A stretch of 64,000 bases of DNA from Catalinimonas niigatensis (GCF_030506285.1 NZ_CP119422.1:4699501-4763500); one strand, 5' to 3'. Positions 46,732 through 56,352 are shown, counted from the stretch's first letter. Numbers and translations: made by a program. Notes: generated from the sequence alone by a model not told the origin.

Positions 46732-47319
46732 TTATCCTTTGATACGGTCAGGGTTATCTGCCAGGAATGCCTTCCAGCTTTTAGCTTGCCGAACCGGAGT
46801 GGATTTTTGATAATGATGGCAGAGCGCTACCGCCAGAGCATCGGTAGCATCCAGAAGCTGTTGCTCAGCAGAAGGCTGCTCAGGAAATTTTAGGAGATTC
46901 TGTAGCATATGGGCTACTTGTTCTTTAGAAGCATTGCCGTTTCCTGTGACCGACTGTTTTACTTTTTTGGGTGCATACTCTACGATTGGAATCTGGCGGC
47001 TCAGCGCTGCTGCCATCGCTACTCCCTGTGCCCGGCCCAACTTGAGCATAGACTGGACATTTTTTCCATAGAAAGGAGCCTCTAATGCCATTTCATCTGG
47101 AGTATACTGATCGATCAGACCAAGTATGCGGTCAAATATTTTTTTTAGCTTTAGCTCGTGTTGTTTATATTTGGCCAGGCGAATGACTCCGTACTGTAGC
47201 AACTCAAGCTGTTTGTGCTTGTGATGGTCATAGCTGATCATGAGTACTCCATAGCCCATGATTTGGGTGCCGGGATCAATTCCTAAAATTATTTTTTCCT
47301 GCAAATCTTCCTTTTGCAT
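46732..47319 (-). CDS. ruvC: Crossover junction endodeoxyribonuclease RuvC
   Basis: A 195-residue Holliday-junction resolvase with the RNase H fold. Catalytic acids: Asp15 in [10 protein letters not shown], Glu in [11 protein letters not shown], and Asp pairs in [14 protein letters not shown]. The [21 protein letters not shown] and [21 protein letters not shown] segments are typical. RuvC cuts four-way junctions moved by RuvAB; ruvA and ruvB are elsewhere. First gene of ruvC-DUF3616-HAD. Confidence 0.95.
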   Translation of the reverse strand: MQKEDLQEKIILGIDPGTQIMGYGVLMISYDHHKHKQLELLQYGVIRLAKYKQHELKLKKIFDRILGLIDQYTPDEMALEAPFYGKNVQSMLKLGRAQGVAMAAALSRQIPIVEYAPKKVKQSVTGNGNASKEQVAHMLQNLLKFPEQPSAEQQLLDATDALAVALCHHYQKSTPVRQAKSWKAFLADNPDRIKG

Positions 47320-47409
47320 CTTGCCAGTTTACATTTTGCCGCAGATGCGGGCAAGATACAATCCATATGTTTACAAACCAATGTCGTAAAAGGACCGTCT
47401 TATTTTATT

Positions 47410-47417
47410 TACCTTTG
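47410..47417 (+). promoter_or_regulatory. -7 promoter box of the glycosyltransferase gene
   Basis: TACCTTTG matches TAnnTTTG exactly and lies 19 nt before ATG 47437, which supports that ATG over an upstream in-frame one at 47314. No clear -33 TTTG. Confidence 0.4.
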
Positions 47418-47436
47418 TTCTGCATACACATTGTCT

Positions 47437-48585
47437 ATGGTAATTGTAATAAGTCTGCTCACCTTATTCTATTGTATACTCACAGTTTGGCTATGGTATC
47501 ATTGGCAGAAAATAACAGTTTTTGATCCCGCTGACAGTGAAAACAGGTCTGAGAAGGTAAGCGTCATTATTCCGATACGTAATGAGGCAAAAACGATCCT
47601 ATCCCTGCTGGAAGATATTGACCACCAAAGCAGTACTGACGGATCGCATTTTTCTCCTCAGCAGCTCGAGGTAATTGTAGTAGATGACCAATCTGAAGAT
47701 GATTCGGTTGCTTTGGTTGAATCCTATAAGAGTGAGAACTTTCAGCTTCATCTGTTGGCCCTGGAGTTGCCTGAAAAATTTGTAGGTTCGCATAAAAAAC
47801 TGGCCATCAGCCAGGCTATTGCTTCTGCCCAGGGAGATATCATCATGACTACCGATGGCGACTGCCATCTGGGGCCTCAATGGATAACGACCATACTCCA
47901 CTTTTTGAGAGCACAAAATGCTGTAATGGTATCTGCACCGGTAACGTTTGAACAGGGAAAAACAAGGTTTGAACAATTGCAATTGATAGAGTTTGCCAGT
48001 CTGATTGGTGCAGGAGCAGCCTGTATGCAGGCAGGTATTCCCAATATGTGCAATGGGGCAAATCTTACTTTTACCAAAAAAGCATTTCTGGAAGTCAAAG
48101 GATATGAGGGAAGCATGCATATTCCTTCCGGTGACGATGAATTTCTGATGCAGAAGTTACACCAGCGGTATCCGGGACAAATCTACTTTCTGAAAAACAA
48201 AGAAGCGGTTGTACATACAGCAGCCCAGAAGAGTATAAAACACTTTTATCATCAACGTAAACGCTGGGCGGGCAAATGGAAGTTGCACAAAAGCATTACT
48301 ACTGCCTTGTTGGCATTAGGTATATTTACTTTTCATGCCTTGTTCATCGCCGCATGTATATTGACCCTGACAGGAGCGTTTCCCTGGAAAATTCTTCTTT
48401 TTTTAGTAACAATCAAAGGTATAGCAGAATTTGTATTCCTTGAGAATGTGCTCAATGCTATGGATAAAAAACTGTCAATATTAAACTTTCTTGTGCTTCA
48501 GTTAATTTATTCTCCGTATGCTGTTTTCTTTGGGATAGTCGCTAACTTTGGCGGCTATCAATGGAAAGAAAGGAAGTATATGTGA
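47437..48585 (+). CDS. Membrane family 2 glycosyltransferase
   Basis: About 382 residues from ATG 47437. An N-terminal membrane helix (VIVISLLTLFYCILTVWLWY) precedes the GT-A domain: KVSVIIPIRNEAKTI, VIVVDDQSEDDSV, the DxD-type IMTTDGDCHLGPQW, acceptor motif SGDDEFLMQKL, and HQRKRWAGKW (Q/RxxRW-like). Two or three C-terminal helices follow. The layout is that of processive or lipid-glycan GT2 enzymes. The probable role is making a cell-surface polysaccharide or glycolipid. An upstream start at 47314 would overlap the divergent ruvC start and is rejected. Confidence 0.85.
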   Translation: MVIVISLLTLFYCILTVWLWYHWQKITVFDPADSENRSEKVSVIIPIRNEAKTILSLLEDIDHQSSTDGSHFSPQQLEVIVVDDQSEDDSVALVESYKSENFQLHLLALELPEKFVGSHKKLAISQAIASAQGDIIMTTDGDCHLGPQWITTILHFLRAQNAVMVSAPVTFEQGKTRFEQLQLIEFASLIGAGAACMQAGIPNMCNGANLTFTKKAFLEVKGYEGSMHIPSGDDEFLMQKLHQRYPGQIYFLKNKEAVVHTAAQKSIKHFYHQRKRWAGKWKLHKSITTALLALGIFTFHALFIAACILTLTGAFPWKILLFLVTIKGIAEFVFLENVLNAMDKKLSILNFLVLQLIYSPYAVFFGIVANFGGYQWKERKYM

Positions 48586-48608
48586 TCTCTGTAAAAAATT
48601 ACTACCTC

Positions 48609-48866
48609 ATGACAGCGCTTGAATTTGATGTATTAGATGAACTTTATTTTGTAGTAAGCTTTCGTCATTTACAGGAAGAATTGGAGATGGAAGAGCAAAC
48701 ACTGAAGGAAGCATTGCTGGCTTTACTCCAGAAAGGATGGGTCAAATGCTTCAAGGATGCTTCAGAGGAAGCTATGCAGCACGAAACAGAATTTGAGATT
48801 AAGTACAAAGAATATTTTTATCTGGCCAGCAAAAAGGGATTGCTGGCTCATAACGGAAGAGTGTAA
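48609..48866 (+). CDS. Small conserved hypothetical protein, winged-helix-like
   Basis: About 85 residues from ATG 48609 (MTALEFDVLDELYFVVSF); an in-frame ATG at 48561 would overlap the glycosyltransferase by 25 nt. It is predicted alpha-rich, with ELEMEEQTLKEALLALLQKGWVKCF resembling helix-turn-helix plus wing, and YLASKKGLLAHNG at the end. Such short proteins occur in Cytophagales beside the M16-type gene, but I know no function. Eleven nt separate it from the next gene. Confidence 0.6.
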   Translation: MTALEFDVLDELYFVVSFRHLQEELEMEEQTLKEALLALLQKGWVKCFKDASEEAMQHETEFEIKYKEYFYLASKKGLLAHNGRV

Positions 48867-48877
48867 AAAAAAGCTTT

Positions 48878-50161
48878 ATGGCATTAGACAGAAAAGTAGC
48901 CCCTCCTGCCAGACCTATACGTCACGTGGATTTTCTGGAGGCAGAAACAACGCTGCTATCCAATGGAATTCCGGTGCATATGATCAGATCAGGTAAGCAG
49001 GCGGTAGTTGGTTTGGAGTTGGTATTCAGACATGGAGGCATCAGGCATGGGAATAAAAACGGAGTGGCTTTTTTTACCTTTAAAATGTTGGCTGAAGGAA
49101 CTCAGCAAAAAGACTCTGATACAATCTCTAACGAAATAGATAAGTATGGGGCCTTTTTACAACTTTCGCCCGGTCTGGATTATTCTTCTGTAGACCTCTA
49201 TATGTTGAGCAGGTATGCAGATCCGTTGCTGGCTACCCTTAGGGAGTTGATTACTGAGTCTACTTTTCCGGCCGGTGAACTTCGTAAGTTAAAGAAGATT
49301 CAGCAGCAGCATTTGCGGGTAAATAATAAAAAATCTAGTGTACTGGCTTCCAAGACATTTAAAGCTACTCTGTTTGGAGAACAACATCCATATGGAGCCT
49401 CGCTTACTGAAGAGGCAATCACTGCGATTGAGCAGGAAGACCTGCGGACTTTTTTTCAGCATCATTTAAAGAATAAATTAGAGATTATTGTATCAGGAGA
49501 TGTAAGTACTGAAGTATTAGAGGCTATAGAATCACACTTTGGAGATTTGCCAATAGTAGAAGCCTACCCTACAGAAGATAAGCTTCCTCCAACCGCTCTC
49601 TCCATGGATAAAAGAGTTATCGTAGAAAGATCTGATAACCTGCAATCTTCCATTCGTATGGGACGCCCTCTTTTTACCAAGGCTCACTCTGATTATCATA
49701 AAATGCAAGTGCTAAATACAATATTGGGAGGTTACTTTGGGTCTCGTCTGATGCGGAATATCAGGGAGGATAAAGGGCTTACTTATGGCATTAGTTCAGG
49801 ACTGGTTTCATTGTGTGATGCCGGTTATTTTGTGATAGGTACTGAGGTAAAAAAAGAAAATACGGCTCATGTATTTGAAGAAATATATAAGGAAATGGCT
49901 TATTTACGCGAAGTTCCGCTAGGCGATACGGAACTAAATACCGTAAAAAACTACATGGCAGGAAGATTACTCTCATCTGTTGACACACCTTTTGCTTTGG
50001 CTGAAAAGTTTAAAAATATCCATCTCTATGGACTTACTTATAATTTCTATAAAAACCATCTAAATACCATCAATACCATTGATGCTGCAAGCTTGCAAGA
50101 GATGGCTCAAAAGTACCTTACCGAAGAAAATATGCGGGAAGTGGTTGTAGGAGCTTATTAA
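48878..50161 (+). CDS. M16-family (pitrilysin/insulinase) non-catalytic subunit
   Basis: A 427-residue protein with the two-domain M16 core. The zinc site HxxEH, which normally follows GxxH/GTAHFLEHMLFKGT, is replaced by NGVAFFTFKMLAEGT, so the metal ligands and catalytic Glu are missing. The C-terminal substrate-binding Arg/Tyr motif is kept in RNIREDKGLTYGISSG. This is typical of the partner subunit of heterodimeric M16 proteases. A catalytic partner would be expected nearby but none is in the window. No signal peptide is evident, unlike most periplasmic Bacteroidota homologs. A strong terminator follows. Confidence 0.85.
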   Translation: MALDRKVAPPARPIRHVDFLEAETTLLSNGIPVHMIRSGKQAVVGLELVFRHGGIRHGNKNGVAFFTFKMLAEGTQQKDSDTISNEIDKYGAFLQLSPGLDYSSVDLYMLSRYADPLLATLRELITESTFPAGELRKLKKIQQQHLRVNNKKSSVLASKTFKATLFGEQHPYGASLTEEAITAIEQEDLRTFFQHHLKNKLEIIVSGDVSTEVLEAIESHFGDLPIVEAYPTEDKLPPTALSMDKRVIVERSDNLQSSIRMGRPLFTKAHSDYHKMQVLNTILGGYFGSRLMRNIREDKGLTYGISSGLVSLCDAGYFVIGTEVKKENTAHVFEEIYKEMAYLREVPLGDTELNTVKNYMAGRLLSSVDTPFALAEKFKNIHLYGLTYNFYKNHLNTINTIDAASLQEMAQKYLTEENMREVVVGAY

Positions 50162-50186
50162 AAGCTGATGCTGATATGGATTTAGG

Positions 50187-50214
50187 AGCCGGTACCTTAG
50201 CATAAGGACTGGCT
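50187..50214 (+). terminator. Rho-independent terminator after the M16 gene
   Basis: AGCCGGTACCTTA (50187-50199) and TAAGGACTGGCT (50203-50214) pair with one bulge and one G:U around GCA, followed by TTATTTTTTTT. It isolates the signalling cluster starting at 50468 from upstream genes. Confidence 0.8.
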
Positions 50215-50227
50215 TTATTTTTTTTAT

Positions 50228-50467
50228 ATGTTGCATTTTTTACTCAAAGGGTAGCTTCTTAGCATACTTTCTATACCTGTAAAGAAATTCACTCACACTG
50301 GTATTTCAATTGGAATCTAGGTTTTGCTGTTCCCAACATTACATACCAGGTTCTCTCCTCTGCCCTCTACAAATCGCAGAAACTGTGATTTTCAGTTATT
50401 TTGCGATGCTATATAAAAATTTTATCAGCCCAAAAGGCCGAAAACTTTTATTAATTCGGATAAGATT
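50228..50467. other. Upstream region of the CheR-Sia cluster
   Basis: About 240 bases that should contain the cluster promoter. TTATTTTG near 50396 resembles a shortened -7 box. No perfect TAnnTTTG/-33 pair, repeat or riboswitch-like fold was recognised. Confidence 0.4.
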
Positions 50468-51352
50468 ATGCTCGATAGTCAGGGAATAACTTCTAATATA
50501 GGAGAAACCAGAACCTTTAACAGTAAAATGCAGGAAATAGAGATAGCCGATATAAGACGAATTACGGAAGTAGTCAAGAGCCGGTATGGTTATGATTTCA
50601 CTGACTATGCCATGTCTTCCTTTAAAAGAAGGATACAGCGAATACTGGAACTGTATAAATTCGCTTCTACAGAGCAATTGATTAAAAAGATAGAGGAGGA
50701 CACGATTTTCTTTGAGACTTTCCTGGCCGAAATCACCGTTAATGTGACAGAGATGTTTCGCGATCCTTCTTTCTGGAGGGAGGTTCGGGATCATATCATT
50801 CCCAATATACTCCTCAACCATGATAGCTTCAGTATCTGGCATGCCGGATGTTCATCCGGAGAAGAAGTCATCTCTATGGCTATTCTGCTCAAAGAGATGG
50901 ACATATTGCATAAGGTAAATATCATTGCTACTGACATTGATAAGCCAATCCTGAGCAAGGCCATGAAAGCCGAATATTCTCTAAAGAATATGGAGTTAAA
51001 TGAAAAGAACTACATACGTTTTCAGGGTACTGAATCTGTCAGAAACTATTATGAAGAAAAGAATGGCAATGCTGTATTTGACCGATCTCTGCTAGAGCGG
51101 GTGTCTTTCAGAAATTTTGATCTGGTGAAGGGAAATGCTTTTAATAAGTTTGATCTGATCCTGTGTCGTAATGTGATGATCTATTTCAACCAAAACCTGC
51201 AAAATACTGTACTGAAAAAGCTACATGAAAGTTTGTTCAAATATGGTTATCTGGCAATAGGGTCTAAAGAATCTCTGATCTGGTGTGAAATTGCGAATCG
51301 CTTTATCGTAGCCAACAATGAAGAGAAAATCTACAAAAAGATAAAAGAATAG
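50468..51352 (+). CDS. CheR-type protein-glutamate methyltransferase
   Basis: A 294-residue stand-alone CheR. The all-alpha N-domain (IADIRRITEVVKSRYGYDFTDYAMSSFKRRIQRIL) is followed by the SAM domain with SIWHAGCSSGEE (motif I), IIATDIDKPILSKA, the RDPSFWREVRDHI region, and DLILCRNVMIYFN. CheR adds methyl groups from SAM to receptor glutamates. ATG 50531 (MQEIEIAD) is an alternative start close to the domain boundary. It lies 26 nt before cheB-like 51379 and opens a nine-gene rightward unit. No chemoreceptor is nearby; the phosphatase sensor at 52903 is a possible substrate (inference). Confidence 0.88.
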   Translation: MLDSQGITSNIGETRTFNSKMQEIEIADIRRITEVVKSRYGYDFTDYAMSSFKRRIQRILELYKFASTEQLIKKIEEDTIFFETFLAEITVNVTEMFRDPSFWREVRDHIIPNILLNHDSFSIWHAGCSSGEEVISMAILLKEMDILHKVNIIATDIDKPILSKAMKAEYSLKNMELNEKNYIRFQGTESVRNYYEEKNGNAVFDRSLLERVSFRNFDLVKGNAFNKFDLILCRNVMIYFNQNLQNTVLKKLHESLFKYGYLAIGSKESLIWCEIANRFIVANNEEKIYKKIKE

Positions 51353-51378
51353 GAACTGGAAAAGGGTAGATAAGAAAC

Positions 51379-51972
51379 ATGAGCCAGTACAATTTAAGCA
51401 ATATATACAAGGCCGTTGTCATAGGAGGGTCTGCAGGAAGTTTCCAGGGAGTGACTAAGATTTTATCACAGTTGCCTGAAGACTTTGAGCTTCCTATCAT
51501 TATGTGCCTGCACCGTCTTAAACATGTGCGTAATGGTTTTGTGGAAGCTTTATCTATCAAAAGCATCAAAGAGGTGACAGAGCCTGCTGATAAAGAAAGT
51601 ATTAAAAAAGGAGGTGTCTATCTGGCTCCATCAAACTATCACCTTTCAGTGGAACTGGGAAACAGGTTTTCTCTTTCTACCGAAGAAATGGTCAATAACT
51701 CCCGGCCTTCTATAGACATTACGCTGGAAACCGCTGCTTATGTATTTAAAAATAAATTGATAGGCATTTTACTTTCGGGAGCTAACCGGGATGGGGCGAT
51801 TGGTATGATGAAGATCAAGCAAAAAGGGGGAATGACCCTTGTGCAAGATCCTGAAGAATGTATGATTGATACTATGCCTAATGCTGCTTTGCAAGTTACA
51901 GAAATTGATCATGTATTGAAAATAGATCAGATACTGGATTTTCTTATTGAATTAAACAAACAATACAAATAA
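51379..51972 (+). CDS. CheB-type methylesterase without receiver domain
   Basis: A 197-residue stand-alone CheB catalytic domain. Triad: Ser18 in GGSAGS, His45 in CLHRLK, Asp138 in SGANRDGA. The usual GxSxGG has Ser in place of the last Gly. It pairs with the CheR directly before it and would reverse its methylation. The lack of a receiver domain means that control must come from partners or substrate state. It is the third CheB domain in the window, distinct from those at 871 and 1642. The next gene starts 4 nt later. Confidence 0.87.
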   Translation: MSQYNLSNIYKAVVIGGSAGSFQGVTKILSQLPEDFELPIIMCLHRLKHVRNGFVEALSIKSIKEVTEPADKESIKKGGVYLAPSNYHLSVELGNRFSLSTEEMVNNSRPSIDITLETAAYVFKNKLIGILLSGANRDGAIGMMKIKQKGGMTLVQDPEECMIDTMPNAALQVTEIDHVLKIDQILDFLIELNKQYK

Positions 51973-51976
51973 AGTT

Positions 51977-52813
51977 ATGCAAGCTATTACCAAGAAGCTA
52001 GGCGTTACCTTTACCCTTTTATTCTTTGTAGGGATGGCGTTCTCAATCTATACTTTTTATATGCTACCTGAGCAGATGATACGAGAAGTTCAAGTAGTTG
52101 ACTTAAAAGTAGTAGGACAGTTACAACCCATATTATTTCAAGTTTATCTTGCTGTAGGAGCAACTGCAATGATGGGCCTGCTCGCCATCACTTCATTGAT
52201 TTTAGCTAATCGTTCTTATATGGATAGAAGAGGAAGCACTTCTAAAGAAGTGAAAAACACAAGAGAGCTAGCAAAAAAAGATCAGGAGGTGCATGATGCT
52301 GAAGAAGAAGCAATAACTATTGATCATGAGGCTATAGAAAGTATTATTGCCTCTGAAACGGATGCTACTCTCATATTTACAAAAGCAATGGCTGTCATAT
52401 GCAAAGAACTGGAAGCCAGCCAAGCAGCAGCTTATATAGCGCGGCAGAAAAAAGATACACATTATATAGAGTTGTTTGCTACTTATGCATATCATTTGCC
52501 AGAAGGTGAAAAGAAAACTTTTCGTTATGGAGAGGGGCTGGCCGGACAAGTAGCCAAAGAAGGCAAATTAATAAATATTGATGCTGTTCCTGAAGGTTAT
52601 ATTCAGATTCTTTCGGGTCTAGGGAATGCCTCTCCCCGTCATTTGATCATCATCCCTCTCAAAGAGGCAGACACAGTGGTAGGTATAGTAGAAATTGCTT
52701 CCTTTCATGCTTTTAAACATCAGCATGAGATGGAACTACAACAAGCTTTTGACAAACTGGCACTAAAACTTGTAAATGATGACAATGTAAGTTTAGAAAA
52801 AGCTAAGCGTTAA
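51977..52813 (+). CDS. Membrane protein with cytoplasmic GAF domain
   Basis: A 278-residue protein with two N-terminal membrane helices (LGVTFTLLFFVGMAFSIYTFYML and ILFQVYLAVGATAMMGLLAITSLIL). A charged linker and a GAF domain follow (about 125-265: ASQAAAYIARQKK, FRYGEGLAGQVAKEGKLINIDAVPEGY, HLIIIPLKEADTVVGIVEIAS). The GAF closely resembles the one inside the phosphatase at 52903 (FAEGLVGQSAIEQ, RPEALLIVPF), suggesting duplication or a shared ligand. It has no output domain and probably senses a signal and works with its neighbours. Confidence 0.78.
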   Translation: MQAITKKLGVTFTLLFFVGMAFSIYTFYMLPEQMIREVQVVDLKVVGQLQPILFQVYLAVGATAMMGLLAITSLILANRSYMDRRGSTSKEVKNTRELAKKDQEVHDAEEEAITIDHEAIESIIASETDATLIFTKAMAVICKELEASQAAAYIARQKKDTHYIELFATYAYHLPEGEKKTFRYGEGLAGQVAKEGKLINIDAVPEGYIQILSGLGNASPRHLIIIPLKEADTVVGIVEIASFHAFKHQHEMELQQAFDKLALKLVNDDNVSLEKAKR

Positions 52814-52902
52814 AAAAAACTTATATAACTCGCAATTTGCAGTAGCTTCTTTACTGCTCAAAAGCTAAACTCATTTTAATATCTAAGTCATAGAAATAGA
52901 GT

Positions 52903-55900
52903 ATGTTTAAAAAAATAACCATAGGTAGCAAGATAACTCTATTAGTAATTGCAGTAGTGCTGATTACTGTAGTTGCTATCAGTTTTACTGCTTACAACCT
53001 GGTGAATGGCAACTTGCAGGATCAGTATCTTGGCAGACTAGAAGTGATTACACATCTGAAAAAAGATCAGGTTGAAGCTTTTTTCAATAGACAGCAAGCT
53101 GATGCAAAAAAACTAACGCAAACACTTTCATCTGCTCATGTGATGGAAGTTATCAATAGCTCTGAAGAAGATAGTGGTGACAGTACTGCTATATACGAAC
53201 TGATAGCTAATGAAAGCCAGAAAACAATTACTAATAATGCTGATATACATCATATTTATCTGTTGAGTACTCAAGGTAAAATATTGTATACAACAGATGA
53301 TAGTCCAGGTCAGCAGTCAGGAGCATATTTTATAGATCCAGAGGGGGGTATCCTTACCAAATCATTATCATCTACACATTTTAGCTATATTTATGAGAAA
53401 GAAGATGCTTACTTTCTGGTGATGGGTATGCCTTTAGAAGGGCAAAAAGGGATTTTAATGACGGAAATTAAGGCAGACCCAGTTTTTGCCTTGGTAAGTG
53501 ATACAACCGGCTTGGGTGAAAGTGGAGAAGTAATGTTAAGCAGACTCTACAAGGATAAAGTTATTTACCTGAATCCTTCGCGCCATATCGGGAATACTGT
53601 CTTATCTAAAGGAATTGCATTAAATGATCCTAAGCAGCAAGCTGTTCAGCGTGCTGTGCAGCAAACTTCAGGGGCTTCTATTGATGAAGATTACCGGGGA
53701 AAAACTGTCTTAGCATCCTGGGATTATATTCCTACGGTTCAGTGGGGAGTGATCAGCAAAATTGATATGGAGGAGATCAATGGTAACCTACAGGCAATGA
53801 TCACCAAATTCCTTATTGCCGGTGCTATTGTAATATTCTTTGCTCTGCTCATCAGTCTGGTATTTTCCCGCTTCCTCATAGATCCATTGCTTTCTCTAAA
53901 AGAGACATTTAAGCTGATGAACCAGGGTATACTTCCGGAAAGTGTTACCAAACATAGTGATGACGAGATAGGACAGATGGCGGAAACTACCAATCAACTT
54001 GCCAAATCGCTAAGACGTACGGCTAAATTTGCCCATGAAATTGGTGAAGGAGCCTTTGATGCTGAATTTGAACCCCTGAGTGAGCAAGATACTTTGGGGA
54101 ATGCACTAATCAATATGCGCGATAGTATTCAAGAATCAGAGAAGAGAGAAAGAGAGCGTAACTGGATCATAACGGGAGTAGCTGAAATTGGCGATATTCT
54201 CCGTTCACATAATAATCTGGAAGAATTAGGTGATGCTGTAGTAGCCTATGTGACTACTAAAATTAATGCTGTTCAGGGAGCTTTTTATGTAGTGAATGAT
54301 GAAGATAAGGATAATATCTTTATCGAGATGAAGGCGAGTTATGCTTACAATAAAAAGAAGCATATGAAAGGTCAATTCAAATTTGCTGAAGGTCTGGTTG
54401 GGCAGTCTGCCATAGAGCAAGACACTATACTCAGGACTGAGATTCCTTACGATTATGTAACAGTAACTTCCGGTCTCCTGGGAGATCAGCGCCCTGAAGC
54501 TTTACTGATTGTTCCTTTCATCACCAACGAACAGGTATATGGGGTAGTAGAGTTTGCTGGTTTTAAGAAATTTAGCGCACGCGACATAAAGTTTGTCGAG
54601 GAAATTAGTTTGATCATTGCTCGTACCGTTTTCAATATTAAAGTAAATGAAAAGACACGTAGCTTATTAAGTGAGTCTCAGAAGATGAGTAACGAACTTC
54701 AGGAGCAGCAGGAAGTGCTGCGACAGAATGCAGAAGAAATGCAGGCTACACAGGAAGAATTGCAGCGCTCTAATCAACAGTTAGGAGAACAGATTGATGA
54801 GGTAGAGCGTACTCAAAAACGTATGGCCTCGCTGCTTGAAAATGCTTCTGAAGTCATAGCCATTTATGAAGAGAATGGAAGCATACGTTATATCAGCCCT
54901 TCAGTGCAAAGAATCTTTGGACATAGTGCACAGGATATGATCGGGAAGAGTGATGCCCAGCATATCAAAGGGGATGGTGCAGAGGTATTTAGCCAAATGT
55001 TCCAGAGCTTGCTCAACAATCCTAAGGAATCCGTTACTGTGCAATATATCTATCAGACAAAAAATAATGGTGATGTATGGGTTGAGACCACTGGAAACAA
55101 CTTACTTCATGACCCTGCAGTAAAGGGTATTGTACTCAACTCTCGTGATATTACTGAAAGAAAAAGGGCTGAGCAGGAAGAACGTATGCGAAGCAAGATG
55201 CAGGCACTTTCTGAGAACTCTCCTGACCTCATTACCCGCTTTAATCAGGAAGGAACTTTCTTTTATATTAATCCTACTATTGAAACTTATACTGGTAAGA
55301 AACCCGATCATTTCCTGCATAAGCACATCAATGAAGCCGGGCTTAACACTTCTGTAGCGGATGAATGGATGCGTATTCTGGATGAAGTGAAGCAGACTCA
55401 GGATAAGGTGGCAAAAGAAGTTGATTTTCCTACCGAGGATGGAGAACATATTATGCATGTCAACGCTATTCCGGAATTTGATGAAGAAAACAGCCTGGAA
55501 TCAGTACTTGTCGTTTCGCATGACATTACGGAAAGAAAGCTGATTGAACTTGAGATCCAGAATAAAAATAAGAAGATCAACGACAGTATCAATTATGCGC
55601 AACGTATACAGGGGGCTATCCTTCCTGATAACAGAATTATAAGAGATGTGTTTCCCGAATCCTTTATCTTTTACAAAGCCAAAGATGTAGTCAGTGGAGA
55701 CTTTCCTTGGTTCTTGCAGCGTGGTGAAGATACCTTCATTGCTGCCGTAGACTGTACGGGTCATGGAGTCCCTGGTGCACTTATCTCACTGATAGGATAT
55801 TTCCTGTTGAATGATATTGTAAGAAGTAGAAAAATCACTGATCCTGGTGAGATTCTGGATCAACTGGATGAGGGAGTAACTCAAACTCTTCGTCAGGATA

Positions 55901-56322
55901 GCAACGATTCTAAGTCAAAAGACGGTATGGATATTTCATTATGCCGTATTCATAAAAACCAGGTACAGTACGCCGGGGCACACCGTCCTTTGTATCACAT
56001 GCATAAAGGAGAAATGAACGAAATCAAAGGAGAAAAATTTCCTATTGGAGGAGGAATATTCAAGAACCAGACAAACTTTAGCACCCACACACTGAAAATG
56101 AGCAAAGGCGACTCTATCTATTTCTGCTCTGACGGATTTCCCGATCAGTTTGGAGGACCCGACAACCGAAAGTTTGGTCCAAAGCGTACTCGTGAACTGA
56201 TTGAAGAAAATCATCACCAACCGATGCATGAAGTACATAATGCACTCGCCAACGCTTGGGAAGCATGGAAAGGTGAGGAAAAACAAACAGATGATGTATT
56301 AATGATCGGTATTAAGTTTTAA
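52903..56322 (+). CDS. SiaA-like sensor phosphatase: dCache-HAMP-GAF-PAS-PAS-PP2C (SpoIIE/RsbU type)
   Basis: An 1139-residue membrane protein. TM1 (about 8-30), an extracytoplasmic dCache-like sensor (about 35-300), TM2 (about 304-327) and HAMP (about 328-385). Then a GAF domain (about 420-580), a coiled coil (about 590-645, EELQEQQEVLRQNAEEMQATQEEL), two PAS domains (about 645-755, 765-880), and a C-terminal PP2C/SpoIIE phosphatase. The metal Asp residues are in KDVVSGDFPW, VDCTGHGVPGAL, CSDGFPDQFGG and TDDVLMIG. In Pseudomonas, SiaA (HAMP-PP2C) dephosphorylates SiaC. Genes for SiaB and SiaC homologs follow after 30 and 45 nt, so the same job is likely. The extra GAF, coiled coil and PAS modules make it far larger than SiaA. 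Confidence 0.87.
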   Translation: MFKKITIGSKITLLVIAVVLITVVAISFTAYNLVNGNLQDQYLGRLEVITHLKKDQVEAFFNRQQADAKKLTQTLSSAHVMEVINSSEEDSGDSTAIYELIANESQKTITNNADIHHIYLLSTQGKILYTTDDSPGQQSGAYFIDPEGGILTKSLSSTHFSYIYEKEDAYFLVMGMPLEGQKGILMTEIKADPVFALVSDTTGLGESGEVMLSRLYKDKVIYLNPSRHIGNTVLSKGIALNDPKQQAVQRAVQQTSGASIDEDYRGKTVLASWDYIPTVQWGVISKIDMEEINGNLQAMITKFLIAGAIVIFFALLISLVFSRFLIDPLLSLKETFKLMNQGILPESVTKHSDDEIGQMAETTNQLAKSLRRTAKFAHEIGEGAFDAEFEPLSEQDTLGNALINMRDSIQESEKRERERNWIITGVAEIGDILRSHNNLEELGDAVVAYVTTKINAVQGAFYVVNDEDKDNIFIEMKASYAYNKKKHMKGQFKFAEGLVGQSAIEQDTILRTEIPYDYVTVTSGLLGDQRPEALLIVPFITNEQVYGVVEFAGFKKFSARDIKFVEEISLIIARTVFNIKVNEKTRSLLSESQKMSNELQEQQEVLRQNAEEMQATQEELQRSNQQLGEQIDEVERTQKRMASLLENASEVIAIYEENGSIRYISPSVQRIFGHSAQDMIGKSDAQHIKGDGAEVFSQMFQSLLNNPKESVTVQYIYQTKNNGDVWVETTGNNLLHDPAVKGIVLNSRDITERKRAEQEERMRSKMQALSENSPDLITRFNQEGTFFYINPTIETYTGKKPDHFLHKHINEAGLNTSVADEWMRILDEVKQTQDKVAKEVDFPTEDGEHIMHVNAIPEFDEENSLESVLVVSHDITERKLIELEIQNKNKKINDSINYAQRIQGAILPDNRIIRDVFPESFIFYKAKDVVSGDFPWFLQRGEDTFIAAVDCTGHGVPGALISLIGYFLLNDIVRSRKITDPGEILDQLDEGVTQTLRQDSNDSKSKDGMDISLCRIHKNQVQYAGAHRPLYHMHKGEMNEIKGEKFPIGGGIFKNQTNFSTHTLKMSKGDSIYFCSDGFPDQFGGPDNRKFGPKRTRELIEENHHQPMHEVHNALANAWEAWKGEEKQTDDVLMIGIKF

Positions 56323-56352
56323 TAAATTAAAATAACCAAAAATCACAGAGTC

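Noticed and set aside
47336-47357. Palindrome TTGCCGC...GCGGGCAA between ruvC and the glycosyltransferase
   Set aside because: Short, with a bulge and no T-tract; too weak to call an operator or terminator.
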